This document shows positions 5,943-12,409 of a DNA stretch of 12,409 nt, one piece after another. A program made the translations under genes and the position numbers. How positions within the stretch are numbered: position 1 is the stretch's first letter; every line of letters starts with the position of its first letter. The notes below the pieces were generated by a model, which searched no databases, was not told where the DNA came from, and saw only the letters and a program-made list of their open reading frames with translations. Source of the stretch: Acidobacteriota bacterium (GTDB lineage: Bacteria > Acidobacteriota > Polarisedimenticolia > Gp22-AA2); contig JACOUZ010000092.1 of the NCBI GenBank assembly GCA_016177515.1, positions 1 through 12,409 on the forward strand, in the 5' to 3' direction.

Positions 5943-7184
5943 CTAATTCTCGTACTTCTTCAGGACCAGAGCGGCGTTGGTGCCCCCGAACCCGAACGAG
6001 TTGTTGAGCCCGTAGCGTACCTTCATCCGGCGGGCCTCGTTTGGCACGTAGTCCAGATCGCACTCCGGGTCGGGAGTCGTGTAGTTGATCGTGGGCGGCA
6101 CGAGGTCGCGCTCGACTACCAGGGCCACGATGGCCGTCTCCAACCCTCCAGCCCCCCCTAGAAGGTGGCCGGTCATCGACTTGGTGCTGCTCACCGCGAT
6201 CGTGCGGGCCCGCTCGCCGAACACCGCCTTGATGGCCCGCGTCTCGACCGCATCACCCTGGGGCGTCGAGGTGCCGTGCGCGTTGACGTAGTCGATCTCC
6301 GAGGCCTCGATGCCGGCGTCCCGGATCGCCCGCCGCATGACGCGCACCGGACCGTCGCCGTCCTCCGATGGCGCGGAGACATGGAAGGCGTCTCCCGAAG
6401 TGCCGTACCCGGCGATCTCGACGTACACCCTGGCGTCGCGGCGGACGGCGTGGCCCAGCTCTTCCAGGATGACCACGCCGGCACCCTCGCTGATGATGAA
6501 CCCGTCACGCCCGGCATCGAAGGGGCGCGAGGCCCCTCCAGGGTCGTCGTTGCGCGTGGACAGGGCGCGCATGGCGGAGAACCCGCCCACGCACAGCGGC
6601 GCGATCACGCTCTCGCATCCCCCGGCGATCATCACGTCGGCGTCGCCGCGCTTGATGATCTCGAAGGCGTCGCCAATCGCGTGGGTGCCGGTGGCGCATG
6701 CCGTGCAGGCGGCCTGGTTGGGCCCCTTGGCGCCGTAGCGTATGGAAACCTGTCCCGAGGCCATGTTGACGATGAGTCCGACGATGAAAAAGGGCGACAC
6801 GCGCCGCGGCCCCTCGCGCAGCAGGATGGCATGCTGCCTCTCGATCGAGGGAAGCCCGCCGATGCCCGAGCCGATGAAGACACCGACCCGGTCGGCCTCG
6901 GACGAAGCCACCTGGAACGCCGCGTCGCGCATGGCGATCTCGGATGCGGCCATGGCGTAGTGGATGAACAGGTCCATCTTCTTGACGTCTTTTTTCGGGA
7001 CCCAGTCCTCGGGCCTGAAGCCCTTCACTTCACCGGCGATGCGGCAGGGGTAGTCGGAAGCGTCGAAGCGCGTGATGGGACCGATCCCGCACCTTCCCTG
7101 AATCAGCCCGTCCCAGTTCTCCTGGTTGCCGATCCCGAGGGGAGACACCATCCCGACCCCGGTGATGACGACGCGTCGTTCCAT
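5943..7184 (-). CDS. fabF: Beta-ketoacyl-ACP synthase II
   Basis: Condensing enzyme that adds malonyl-ACP to a growing acyl-ACP in type II fatty-acid synthesis. At 413 aa it has full length. Catalytic residues fall at the same numbers as in E. coli FabF: Cys163 in TACATGTHAIGDA, His303 in NAHGTSTPQGD, Lys335 and His340 in STKSMTGHLLGGAGG. The C-terminal NNSFGFGGTNA loop is also present. The ATG at 7184 is 26 bases after the acpP stop, with only a weak GGGACGG upstream. It is the last gene of the cluster; E. coli has pabC next, while here the gene meets the convergent GAPDH homologue. FabB-type specificity is unlikely given the close match to FabF numbering. Confidence 0.97.
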   Translation of the reverse strand: MERRVVITGVGMVSPLGIGNQENWDGLIQGRCGIGPITRFDASDYPCRIAGEVKGFRPEDWVPKKDVKKMDLFIHYAMAASEIAMRDAAFQVASSEADRVGVFIGSGIGGLPSIERQHAILLREGPRRVSPFFIVGLIVNMASGQVSIRYGAKGPNQAACTACATGTHAIGDAFEIIKRGDADVMIAGGCESVIAPLCVGGFSAMRALSTRNDDPGGASRPFDAGRDGFIISEGAGVVILEELGHAVRRDARVYVEIAGYGTSGDAFHVSAPSEDGDGPVRVMRRAIRDAGIEASEIDYVNAHGTSTPQGDAVETRAIKAVFGERARTIAVSSTKSMTGHLLGGAGGLETAIVALVVERDLVPPTINYTTPDPECDLDYVPNEARRMKVRYGLNNSFGFGGTNAALVLKKYEN

Positions 7185-7210
7185 GTCCGTCCCGCCCCGG
7201 CGCGGTGCGA

Positions 7211-7447
7211 TCAGGCGTGCGTCTGGATGTACTTGACGGCGTCGCCGACAGTGTGGATCTTCTCGGCGTCCTCGTCGCTGATCTCGATCTTGAACGCTTC
7301 CTCCAGGGCCATCACCAGCTCGACAGTGTCGAGGGAATCGGCGCCCAGGTCATTCACGAAAGAGGCGTCTGCGGTGACCTCCTCGGGATCGACACCAAGC
7401 TGCTCGACGATGATGGATTTGACCTTGTCCTCAATGCTCTGCGCCAT
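7211..7447 (-). CDS. acpP: Acyl carrier protein
   Basis: A 78-aa acidic four-helix carrier that holds fatty acyl chains on a phosphopantetheine arm. The attachment serine is Ser38 in LGADSLDTVELVMALEE, the universal motif. It begins MAQSIEDKVKSIIVEQLGV and ends in a typical helix, HTVGDAVKYIQ. It has the best ribosome binding site in the window, AAGGAGG eight bases before the ATG, in keeping with the high output needed for ACP. A probable promoter overlaps the end of fabG upstream. FabD loads it with malonate, and FabH, FabF and FabG act on its acyl forms. Confidence 0.98.
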   Translation of the reverse strand: MAQSIEDKVKSIIVEQLGVDPEEVTADASFVNDLGADSLDTVELVMALEEAFKIEISDEDAEKIHTVGDAVKYIQTHA

Positions 7448-7536
7448 TCTGCGGTCCTCCTTGGGGCCCTGTCCCGGCTCTCCGATGTTCCGAATGGGCC
7501 GCCGGGCGCTGTCGGTTGCCCCGCCGCGGCCGCCTG

Positions 7537-7565
7537 ATTATTGTTCGCGCACCGTCACATGTAAA
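7537..7565 (-). promoter_or_regulatory. Probable internal promoter for acpP-fabF
   Basis: On the minus strand TTTACA (7565-7560), a 17-base spacer and AATAAT (7542-7537) each match consensus at five of six positions. The -35 overlaps the last codons of fabG. This is the most A+T-rich patch in the 107-base fabG-acpP gap. Transcription would begin near 7530, leaving a leader of about 83 bases. In E. coli acpP is also served by its own promoter, which supports the reading. Confidence 0.55.
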
Positions 7566-8304
7566 GACCGCCGCTGATGTTCAGGATTTCACCGGTGATG
7601 TAGGCGGCTCCGGGGCCCAGCAGGAAGGCCACACCGGCCGCCACGTCCTCGGGCTTCCCCAGACGGCCCAGGGGGATGAGCCCGGCCATCCTGTCGCGCG
7701 CCTCCCCCGGGAGCGCACGTGTCATCTCGGTGTCGATGAATCCGGGGGCCACTGCGTTGACCGTGATGGAGCGCGAAGCGACCTCGCGGGCCAGCGACTT
7801 GGTGAACCCGACGAGGCCGGCCTTGGCGGCGCAGTAATTGGCCTGGCCGGGGTTGCCCATCAGGGCCACGACCGAGCTGATGTTCACGATCCGTCCGTAG
7901 CGCGCGCGCACCATGACCGGCAGAGCGGCCCGCGTCATCTCGAAGGCCCCCGTCAGGTTCACGGTCAGGACCCGCTCCCATTCCTCGCGTTTCATGCGCA
8001 GGAGAAGCCCGTCGCTCGTCACGCCGGCGTTGTTCACGAGGTGGTCGAGACGCCCGAACTCCTTCAGTGCCTGTTCCGCCCCGACCCCGATCGAGGCGGC
8101 TGCGGCCAGATCGATCACCACAGGGCGGGCCCGCACCCCCCTGGTCTCGCACTCCCTCGCGACGTTCTCCAGCGCCTCCATCCGGCGCGCCGAGAGCACC
8201 AGATCGGAGCCGGCATCCGCCAGGGCGAGCGCAATGACACGCCCGATGCCGCGCGAGGCGCCGGTCACCAGGCTGACCCGGCCGGACAACGCCCCCGAGC
8301 TCAT
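7555..8304 (-). CDS. fabG: 3-oxoacyl-ACP reductase
   Basis: NADPH-dependent reductase that turns beta-ketoacyl-ACP into the 3-hydroxy form. A 249-aa classical short-chain dehydrogenase with the cofactor motif GASRGIG at 15-21, NNAG at 91-94, and the catalytic Ser144, Tyr157 (YCAAK) and Lys161. The run VNAVAPGFIDTEMT and the C-terminal ITGEILNISGGLYM are typical of FabG. The cofactor loop begins SARR, consistent with NADPH preference. The ATG at 8304 shares ATGA with the fabD stop, so the two are coupled. Its end carries the -35 of the probable acpP promoter. The fab neighbours make FabG, rather than another SDR, nearly certain. Confidence 0.97.
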   Translation of the reverse strand: MSSGALSGRVSLVTGASRGIGRVIALALADAGSDLVLSARRMEALENVARECETRGVRARPVVIDLAAAASIGVGAEQALKEFGRLDHLVNNAGVTSDGLLLRMKREEWERVLTVNLTGAFEMTRAALPVMVRARYGRIVNISSVVALMGNPGQANYCAAKAGLVGFTKSLAREVASRSITVNAVAPGFIDTEMTRALPGEARDRMAGLIPLGRLGKPEDVAAGVAFLLGPGAAYITGEILNISGGLYM

Positions 8305-9278
8305 GCGGTTTCCCCGCGGGCCATACCGAGCGCCTCGCCGGCGCTCTCGAGCGACGCCAGGTCCTCGACACTCAGGAGGGGCATCCCCGGGACGATCCGC
8401 TTCGCCAGTCCCGAGAGAACGCGCCCCGGCCCGATTTCCGCCAGGACCCCGACGCCCAGGTCTTTCATGCGGATCACGCTCTCGACCCAGCGGACCGGCC
8501 GGGTCACCTGCTCGATCAGGGCCCGCCGCAGGGTCTCCGCCCGGGTCTCCGGGCAGGCGCTGACGTTCAGGACGACGGGGATCTGCGCGTCCCGAATCCG
8601 GAGCCTTTCCAGGTCTTTCGCCAAGCGCTCCTGCGCCGGCGCCATCAGCTCGCAATGGAACGGCGCGCTCACCGGCAGGATCAGGGCTCGCTTGGCGCCC
8701 CGCTCCCTGGCGAGGGCCGCGAGCCGATGGACCGCCGCGGTGCCGCCCGACACCACGGTCTGGTCCGGAGCGTTCAGGTTCGCCGGAGACAGAACCTCAG
8801 ACTCCGCCGCTTCCCGGCACAGCGCCTCCACGTCCCGGAGCGGCATCCCGAGGACGGCCGCCATGGCCCCCTGGCCGACCGGCACCGCTTCCTGCATGTA
8901 CTCGCCGCGGCGCCGCACGGTCCGCACGGCGTCCTCCAGATCCAGCGCCCCGGCCGCCACCAGCGCCGAGTACTCGCCGAGCGAATGCCCGGCGGCGCAG
9001 ACGATCCCCCGGCGCCACTCCGAAGGGGCGCGAGCGGCGAGCGCCTCGAAGCAGGCGATGCTGGTGGCGAGGATCGCCGGCTGCGTCACGGCCGTCAGGC
9101 GCAGGGTCTCTTCCGGGCCTTCGAAGCAGGTGCGCCCGAGCGCGAAGCCGGCCGCCCGGTCGGCACGCTCGAATACCGAGCGCGCCTGCGGAACGGCGTC
9201 GAACAGGGCGCGGCCCATCCCGACGGCCTGCGACCCCTGCCCGGGGAACACCAGGCCGACCCGGCGGCGCGGGGTCAA
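8301..9278 (-). CDS. fabD: Malonyl-CoA:ACP transacylase
   Basis: Transfers malonate from CoA to ACP, making the extender for FabH and FabF. At 325 aa (family about 310) it shows FPGQGSQ at 11-17, the nucleophile Ser99 in GHSLGEYSAL, the conserved arginine in RRRGEYMQEA near 125, and the catalytic His208 in SAPFHCELM. The GPGRVLSGL stretch near the C-terminus is also typical. I place the start at TTG 9278, which forms TTGA with the fabH stop and leaves the short N-terminus normal for FabD. GTG 9287 and a start at 9308 remain open but would extend into fabH and add residues not seen in the family. Its stop shares ATGA with fabG. Confidence 0.96.
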   Translation of the reverse strand: MTPRRRVGLVFPGQGSQAVGMGRALFDAVPQARSVFERADRAAGFALGRTCFEGPEETLRLTAVTQPAILATSIACFEALAARAPSEWRRGIVCAAGHSLGEYSALVAAGALDLEDAVRTVRRRGEYMQEAVPVGQGAMAAVLGMPLRDVEALCREAAESEVLSPANLNAPDQTVVSGGTAAVHRLAALARERGAKRALILPVSAPFHCELMAPAQERLAKDLERLRIRDAQIPVVLNVSACPETRAETLRRALIEQVTRPVRWVESVIRMKDLGVGVLAEIGPGRVLSGLAKRIVPGMPLLSVEDLASLESAGEALGMARGETA

Positions 9279-10273
9279 GAGCCCCACTTGCAGACGGCCG
9301 CGCCCCACGTCAACCCCGTGCCGAAAGCCGCGAACAGGAGGTTGTCTCCCCGGCGCACCAGGCCCTGGCGCACCGCCTCGTCCAGTGCGACGGGAATCGA
9401 GGCGGCCGACGTGTTCCCGACGCGCTCGATGTTGATGTAGACCTGGTTCTCGCGCAGCCCGAGCCGGGTGCCGACGGCGTCGATGATCCGTCGGTTCGCC
9501 TGGTGTGGGAGGAAGAGGTTCACGTCGGCGGGCGTCAGTCCGGCCTTCTGCAGCACGGCGCGCGACGATTCCTCCATGGAGCGCACCGCCATTTTGAAGG
9601 TCTCGTTTCCCCGCATGCGGATGTAATGCCGCCGTTCGGCGACGGTGAGCTCGGAGGCCGGCTCGCGCGTGCCTCCCGCCGGAACGTATATGAAGTCAGC
9701 CATGCTGCCGTCGGCGTGCATCTCGGTGGCGAGCACTCCGTACGGGGCCTCCCCGGGAGTCAGCAGGACCGCTCCGGCGCCGTCTCCGAACAGGACGCAC
9801 GTCGTGCGGTCGCGGTAGTCGGTGAACTTGGAGAGCAGCTCGGCGCCGATCACCAGGACCGCGCGGTAGTCCCCCGCGGCCACGAAGCGCTCAGCCACAG
9901 CCAGGGCATAGATGAACCCGGAGCAGCCGGCCGCCAGATCGAAGGCGGCGGCGCCGGCGGCGCCGAGGTTGTTCTGCACGATGCAGGCGGTCGCCGGGAT
10001 CGGCATGTCGGGGGTGACCGTGGCGCAGACGATCAGGTCCACGCCGGAGGCGGGGAGGCCGGCCGACTCCAGCGCCCGCTCCGCCGCCCGCGTCGCGAAC
10101 TGGGACATGTACTCGTTCTCTCGCGCGACGCGCCGCTCACGGATGCCGGTGCGCGAGGTGATCCAGTCGTCGGACGTGTCGACCATCCGCTCGAGCTCGA
10201 GGTTGGTCAGGACTTTGTCGGGCAGGGACGAGCCGGTTCCCCGGATGACGGCGCGCCTTTCACCTCGCATCAT
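9275..10273 (-). CDS. fabH: Beta-ketoacyl-ACP synthase III
   Basis: Starts fatty-acid synthesis by condensing an acyl-CoA primer with malonyl-ACP. At 332 aa it has the Cys-His-Asn triad: Cys117 in AAGCSGFIYAL, His257 in LPHQANRRIID and Asn287 in ERVGNTSAASIP. The early DDWITSRTGIRERR block, part of the CoA-binding region, and the closing FGTGLTWGA are standard. Primer preference (acetyl or branched) cannot be read. Two ATG codons sit together at 10273 and 10270; GGAAGG lies five or eight bases upstream, so the second would remove one residue. The gene overlaps the 3' end of plsX by 11-14 bases. The open frame to 10357 lies within plsX and is not part of the protein. Confidence 0.97.
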   Translation of the reverse strand: MMRGERRAVIRGTGSSLPDKVLTNLELERMVDTSDDWITSRTGIRERRVARENEYMSQFATRAAERALESAGLPASGVDLIVCATVTPDMPIPATACIVQNNLGAAGAAAFDLAAGCSGFIYALAVAERFVAAGDYRAVLVIGAELLSKFTDYRDRTTCVLFGDGAGAVLLTPGEAPYGVLATEMHADGSMADFIYVPAGGTREPASELTVAERRHYIRMRGNETFKMAVRSMEESSRAVLQKAGLTPADVNLFLPHQANRRIIDAVGTRLGLRENQVYINIERVGNTSAASIPVALDEAVRQGLVRRGDNLLFAAFGTGLTWGAAVCKWGS

Positions 10274-11330
10274 CGGTCCCTTCCGCCGCCACCCTGGTCC
10301 CCGCCGGGGGCGCGGCCCCTGTCCCGCGGGCCGCCGCGATGGTGAGGATCTCTTCATGAATCCGATCGTTCACCCGATTGCGCACGAAGTCCAGGGTCAC
10401 GCGCACGGCATTCTTGATGGCGCGCACCGAGGACCCCCCGTGGCAGATGATGGCCGCCCCGCGCACCCCCAGGAGCGGCACGCCCCCGTACTCCGCATAG
10501 TCGACCTTCTTGCGGAAACTGCGGAACGCCGGTCGCGCCAGCACGTAGCCCATCTTCGCCAGGAGGGACTTGGAGATCTCTTCCTTCATGAAATGCAGGA
10601 TGGCCTCCGCGGCGCTCTCCACCGCCTTGAGCGATACGTTGCCGATGAACCCGTCGCAGACGATGACGTCAGCCTTGCCGTTGAAGATATCGCGCCCCTC
10701 GACGTTGCCGATGAAGTTCAGCGGGGTTTCCTTGAGGACGCGGAAGGCCTCGCGCGTCACCTCGTTCCCCTTGCTGTCCTCCTCCCCGATGCTCATCAGC
10801 CCGACGCGCGGATTCCGCACACCCATCACCTCGCGGGAATAGAGGTGCCCCATGATGGCGAATTGCACAAGGTGCTCCGGACGGCAGTCGATGTTGGCCC
10901 CGATGTCCAGCCAGACCGAGGCGCCCTTCAGGCTCGGCACCACCGCGCACAGCGCCGGTCGCTCGACGCCTTCCAGGACGCCGCAGATCATCTTGACGGT
11001 GGTCATGACGGCGCCCGTATTGCCCGCGCTGACCACACCGGCCGCCCGACCGTCCCGCACCAGCGTCGCCGCCACGCGGATGGAGGAGTCTTTCTTGCGG
11101 CGGAAGGCCGTCACCGGAGACTCGTCCATGGCCACCGCCTCGCTGGCATGGACGATCTCGATCGGCAGTCCGTGGGCGCGGTGCTTGGCGAGCTCCCGCT
11201 CGATGGCGTCGCGCCGCCCCACCAGGATCAGGTGCGCCCCGTACTCCCGGGCCGCCAGGACCGCCCCGGCGACCGGATGGGAGGGAGCGAAATCTCCCCC
11301 CATCGCGTCGATCGCGATCTTAATCTCCAC
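10260..11330 (-). CDS. plsX: Phosphate acyltransferase PlsX
   Basis: Peripheral-membrane enzyme that makes acyl-phosphate from acyl-ACP, the donor used by PlsY for phospholipid synthesis. At 356 aa it carries IAIDAMGGD at 5-13, SAGNTGA at 101-107, VPSLKG and WLDIGAN, GLMSIGEEDSKGN, VCDGFIGN, and the near-terminal YGGVPLLGVRG and CHGGS blocks, all hallmarks of the family. The last 20 or so residues (Ala-, Gly- and Thr-rich) are a variable tail overlapping the fabH start. The start is GTG at 11330 with GGAAGGA seven bases upstream. That site lies partly within the stem of an unusual hairpin (11340-11381), so translation may be regulated. A 117-base gap separates it from rpmF, the longest gap inside the cluster. 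Confidence 0.97.
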   Translation of the reverse strand: MEIKIAIDAMGGDFAPSHPVAGAVLAAREYGAHLILVGRRDAIERELAKHRAHGLPIEIVHASEAVAMDESPVTAFRRKKDSSIRVAATLVRDGRAAGVVSAGNTGAVMTTVKMICGVLEGVERPALCAVVPSLKGASVWLDIGANIDCRPEHLVQFAIMGHLYSREVMGVRNPRVGLMSIGEEDSKGNEVTREAFRVLKETPLNFIGNVEGRDIFNGKADVIVCDGFIGNVSLKAVESAAEAILHFMKEEISKSLLAKMGYVLARPAFRSFRKKVDYAEYGGVPLLGVRGAAIICHGGSSVRAIKNAVRVTLDFVRNRVNDRIHEEILTIAAARGTGAAPPAGTRVAAEGTDDAR

Positions 11331-11339
11331 TCGATGATC

Positions 11340-11381
11340 CTTCCCGGGGTCGCACGCCGGATCGGACGGGGCCCCGGGAAG
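11340..11381 (-). promoter_or_regulatory. Hairpin covering the plsX ribosome binding site
   Basis: In the minus-strand transcript CTTCCCGGGG (11381-11372) and CCCCGGGAAG (11349-11340) are exact 10-base inverted copies with a 22-base loop. The 3' arm contains most of the plsX Shine-Dalgarno sequence (GGGAAGGA), nine bases before GTG 11330. Folding would hide the site from ribosomes. No T-run follows, so it is not a terminator. The pairing is seen in the sequence; the control role is inference. Confidence 0.5.
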
Positions 11382-11418
11382 CGTGAGGCGCGGTACGTGT
11401 GCCGCCGCGCGGATCGGA

Positions 11419-11440
11419 GAGACCCGCCAAGGAGGGTCTC
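11419..11440 (-). other. Stem-loop just after rpmF
   Basis: GAGACCC and GGGTCTC (11440-11434 and 11425-11419) form a 7-bp perfect stem with an eight-base loop, beginning eight bases after the rpmF stop. No T-run follows. It could be an RNA-processing or 3'-protecting structure for the yceD-rpmF message, or a partial terminator. It is the first of two hairpins in this gap. Confidence 0.35.
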
Positions 11441-11447
11441 ACCCGCC

Positions 11448-11630
11448 TCAAACCTCCCCGACCTCGATGACCTCCCTCCCCTTATAGTGGCCGCAATGCG
11501 GGCAGACCCGGTGAGGCAGCTTGGCCTCGTGACAGTTCGGGCACTTCGAAAGGATCGGGCGGGTGAGAGCATCGTGGGCGCGCCTCTTGTCCCGGCGCGC
11601 GCGCGAGTGACGGCGTTTCGGATTCGGCAT
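11448..11630 (-). CDS. rpmF: Large-subunit ribosomal protein L32
   Basis: A 60-aa basic protein of the 50S subunit. It begins MPNPKRRHSRARRDKRRAH, the family signature, and has a zinc ribbon of four cysteines: CPNC at 30-33 and CPHC at 43-46. All four are present, so this is the zinc-binding (C+) form. The ATG at 11630 has AAGGA seven to eight bases upstream and follows the yceD stop by 18 bases. The yceD-rpmF-plsX order is widely conserved and links ribosome and lipid synthesis genes in one transcript. Confidence 0.97.
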   Translation of the reverse strand: MPNPKRRHSRARRDKRRAHDALTRPILSKCPNCHEAKLPHRVCPHCGHYKGREVIEVGEV

Positions 11631-11648
11631 CGGTCTGTCCTTATGGCT

Positions 11649-12164
11649 CTAGAGGAGGCTCTTCAGGATCCGGAGGCGAGGATCCTCGGTCCTCTCCTCC
11701 GCGCATGTGCAGGCGTCCGTGTTCAGGTAGGTTCCGCACCGGGGGCACAGTCCGAGACAGTCCGGACGGCACAGTGGCTTGAGCGGCAGACCCAGGTACA
11801 CCTGCTCCGACAGGAGCGGGCGGAGATCAATGCGGCTGCCTTCCATGTGAACCCGTGTCACCATCTCCCCGTCGAGCCGTCTCTCGCCCCCCGGCGGAGT
11901 GTCCGGCCCGGTCGTGTAGAACAGATCGAATGGCAGGTCGAGCGGCAGAATGTACTCCTCCAGGCACCTGCTGCAAGCCAGGGTGGCCCGGGTTTCGATC
12001 CGGCCGGCGAACGCGACGCCGTCGTTTTCCTTCCGCAACTCACCGTTCAATTGCACTCGGTCGATCCGGATCGCCTCCTCGCCGCTCAACGGCAGGCGGA
12101 AACCGTCGATCGAGCGGCTGACGGCCAGTCCCTCGGGCCCTATCTCCTTTGTTTCTATGAACAT
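11649..12164 (-). CDS. yceD: YceD/DUF177 family protein
   Basis: A 171-aa protein of the DUF177 family, the usual upstream neighbour of rpmF. It is linked to 23S rRNA accumulation in plants and E. coli, though its mechanism is not settled. CSRC at 64-67 in TLACSRCLEEY is the core family motif. A C-terminal cluster, CRPDCLGLCPRCG at 132-144 followed by CTC at 152-154, looks like a second metal site, and the chain ends in the typical DPRLRILKSLL. The start is ATG 12164, about 20 bases from the predicted transcription start. The ribosome binding site is poor (GGATAG), so translation may depend on the short leader. It is the first gene of the fatty-acid operon. Confidence 0.92.
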   Translation of the reverse strand: MFIETKEIGPEGLAVSRSIDGFRLPLSGEEAIRIDRVQLNGELRKENDGVAFAGRIETRATLACSRCLEEYILPLDLPFDLFYTTGPDTPPGGERRLDGEMVTRVHMEGSRIDLRPLLSEQVYLGLPLKPLCRPDCLGLCPRCGTYLNTDACTCAEERTEDPRLRILKSLL

Positions 12165-12190
12165 GACGCTTCTATCCAGGAGGACGGCGC

Positions 12191-12218
12191 ATTATAGCAC
12201 GAGGGGGTCTGGTGTCAA
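12191..12218 (-). promoter_or_regulatory. Consensus sigma-70 promoter of the yceD-rpmF-plsX-fab operon
   Basis: TTGACA (12218-12213), a 16-base spacer and TATAAT (12196-12191) on the minus strand match both boxes perfectly. Transcription should begin near 12184. A small palindrome, CGCAC-CCT-GTGCG (12222-12234), lies just upstream of the -35; it is short and may be chance. This is the strongest promoter sequence in the window. Confidence 0.88.
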
Positions 12219-12304
12219 CGACGCACCCTGTGCGCGGTTCAGGCCCGCCGCATCCGACCCCGCGGCGCCACGAACGCGACCCATGCCATGACTCGGACAC
12301 ACTC

Positions 12305-12409
12305 CTAGTGCTTTTCTTTTTCCAGCTCTTTGAGGGAGGATCTGGCTTCGGCGTGGGACGGCATGAGCTCGAGGGACTTCTCGAACTCCCTCCTGGCCTT
12401 GGCGAGAAG
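12305..12409 (-). CDS. C-terminus of a TPR-like protein (5' part cut off)
   Basis: Only the last 34 residues are in the window: LLAKARREFEKSLELMPSHA and then an EARSSLKELEKEKH tail before a TAG stop. The spacing of small and aromatic residues (A, F, L, P, HAEA) is that of the second helix of a tetratricopeptide repeat followed by a short charged helix. The protein probably binds another protein; nothing more can be said. Its stop lies 140 bases upstream of yceD, which has its own promoter, so it is likely a separate transcript. No clear terminator is seen in the gap. Confidence 0.6.
   Translation of the reverse strand, partial: LLAKARREFEKSLELMPSHAEARSSLKELEKEKH

Noticed and set aside
7516..9435. 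A 639-codon plus-strand open frame opposite fabG and fabD
   Set aside because: Shadow of two genes with full catalytic motifs; no recognisable domain and no ribosome binding site that would support it.
10274..10357. N-terminal extension of fabH
   Set aside because: The added Arg/Pro-rich residues lie in the plsX coding region, and FabH proteins begin close to the paired ATG at 10273/10270.
9912..12197. A 761-codon open frame on the plus strand opposite fabH, plsX, rpmF and yceD
   Set aside because: It lies antisense to four firmly identified genes, has low-complexity Arg/Pro/His/Asp-rich content, and exists because stop codons are rare in G+C-rich DNA.
12222..12234. CGCAC-CCT-GTGCG palindrome upstream of the yceD promoter as an operator
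   Set aside because: Five-base arms are expected by chance, and it matches no operator I recognise.

Overview
The window is G+C-rich (about two thirds by eye) bacterial chromosome. It is dense with core genes: gaps are short and no stretch over 300 bases lacks a gene. I saw no mobile element, CRISPR array, rRNA or tRNA. The combination of an HPr kinase/RapZ/mannose-type EIIA/HPr/EI relay without a visible sugar permease, an Escherichia-like fatty-acid cluster, many GTG and TTG starts, and an archaeal-type GAPDH relative suggests a Gram-negative, non-enteric lineage (Deltaproteobacteria/Myxococcota, Acidobacteriota or a similar phylum). The sequence does not settle which.

Layout. Bases 1-4638 (minus strand) form one tight operon transcribed from a near-consensus sigma-70-type promoter at 4703-4731: hprK, rapZ, a mannose-family EIIA domain protein, HPr, enzyme I, then a cupin cut by the window edge. 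Neighbours overlap by 1-4 bases or lie 13 bases apart. Five or six of the six genes start with GTG or TTG. Bases 4832-5905 (plus strand) hold a single gene for a type II (archaeal-type) glyceraldehyde-3-phosphate dehydrogenase homologue. It has its own promoter, divergent from hprK, and converges on fabF. Bases 5943-12164 (minus strand) hold yceD, rpmF, plsX, fabH, fabD, fabG, acpP and fabF, the same order as in E. coli. A TTGACA-N16-TATAAT promoter precedes yceD, and a probable second promoter serves acpP and fabF. At 12305-12409 is the C-terminus of a TPR-like protein.

How it works together. The first operon encodes a complete phosphorelay (PEP to EI to HPr His15 to EIIA) and the Ser46 kinase/phosphorylase that gates it. 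With no EIIB or EIIC present, this looks like a regulatory PTS that senses metabolic state. The fatty-acid operon supplies acyl carrier protein, malonyl transfer, initiation, elongation and ketoreduction, plus acyl-phosphate for phospholipid synthesis, and is joined to ribosomal protein L32. The GAPDH homologue between them may link to triose-phosphate metabolism, but that is inference.

Most of the window is well-known core biology. The less ordinary items are the GAPDH homologue beside the PTS operon, a 10-bp hairpin that covers the plsX ribosome binding site, the internal acpP promoter, and the stop/start overlaps with rare start codons.
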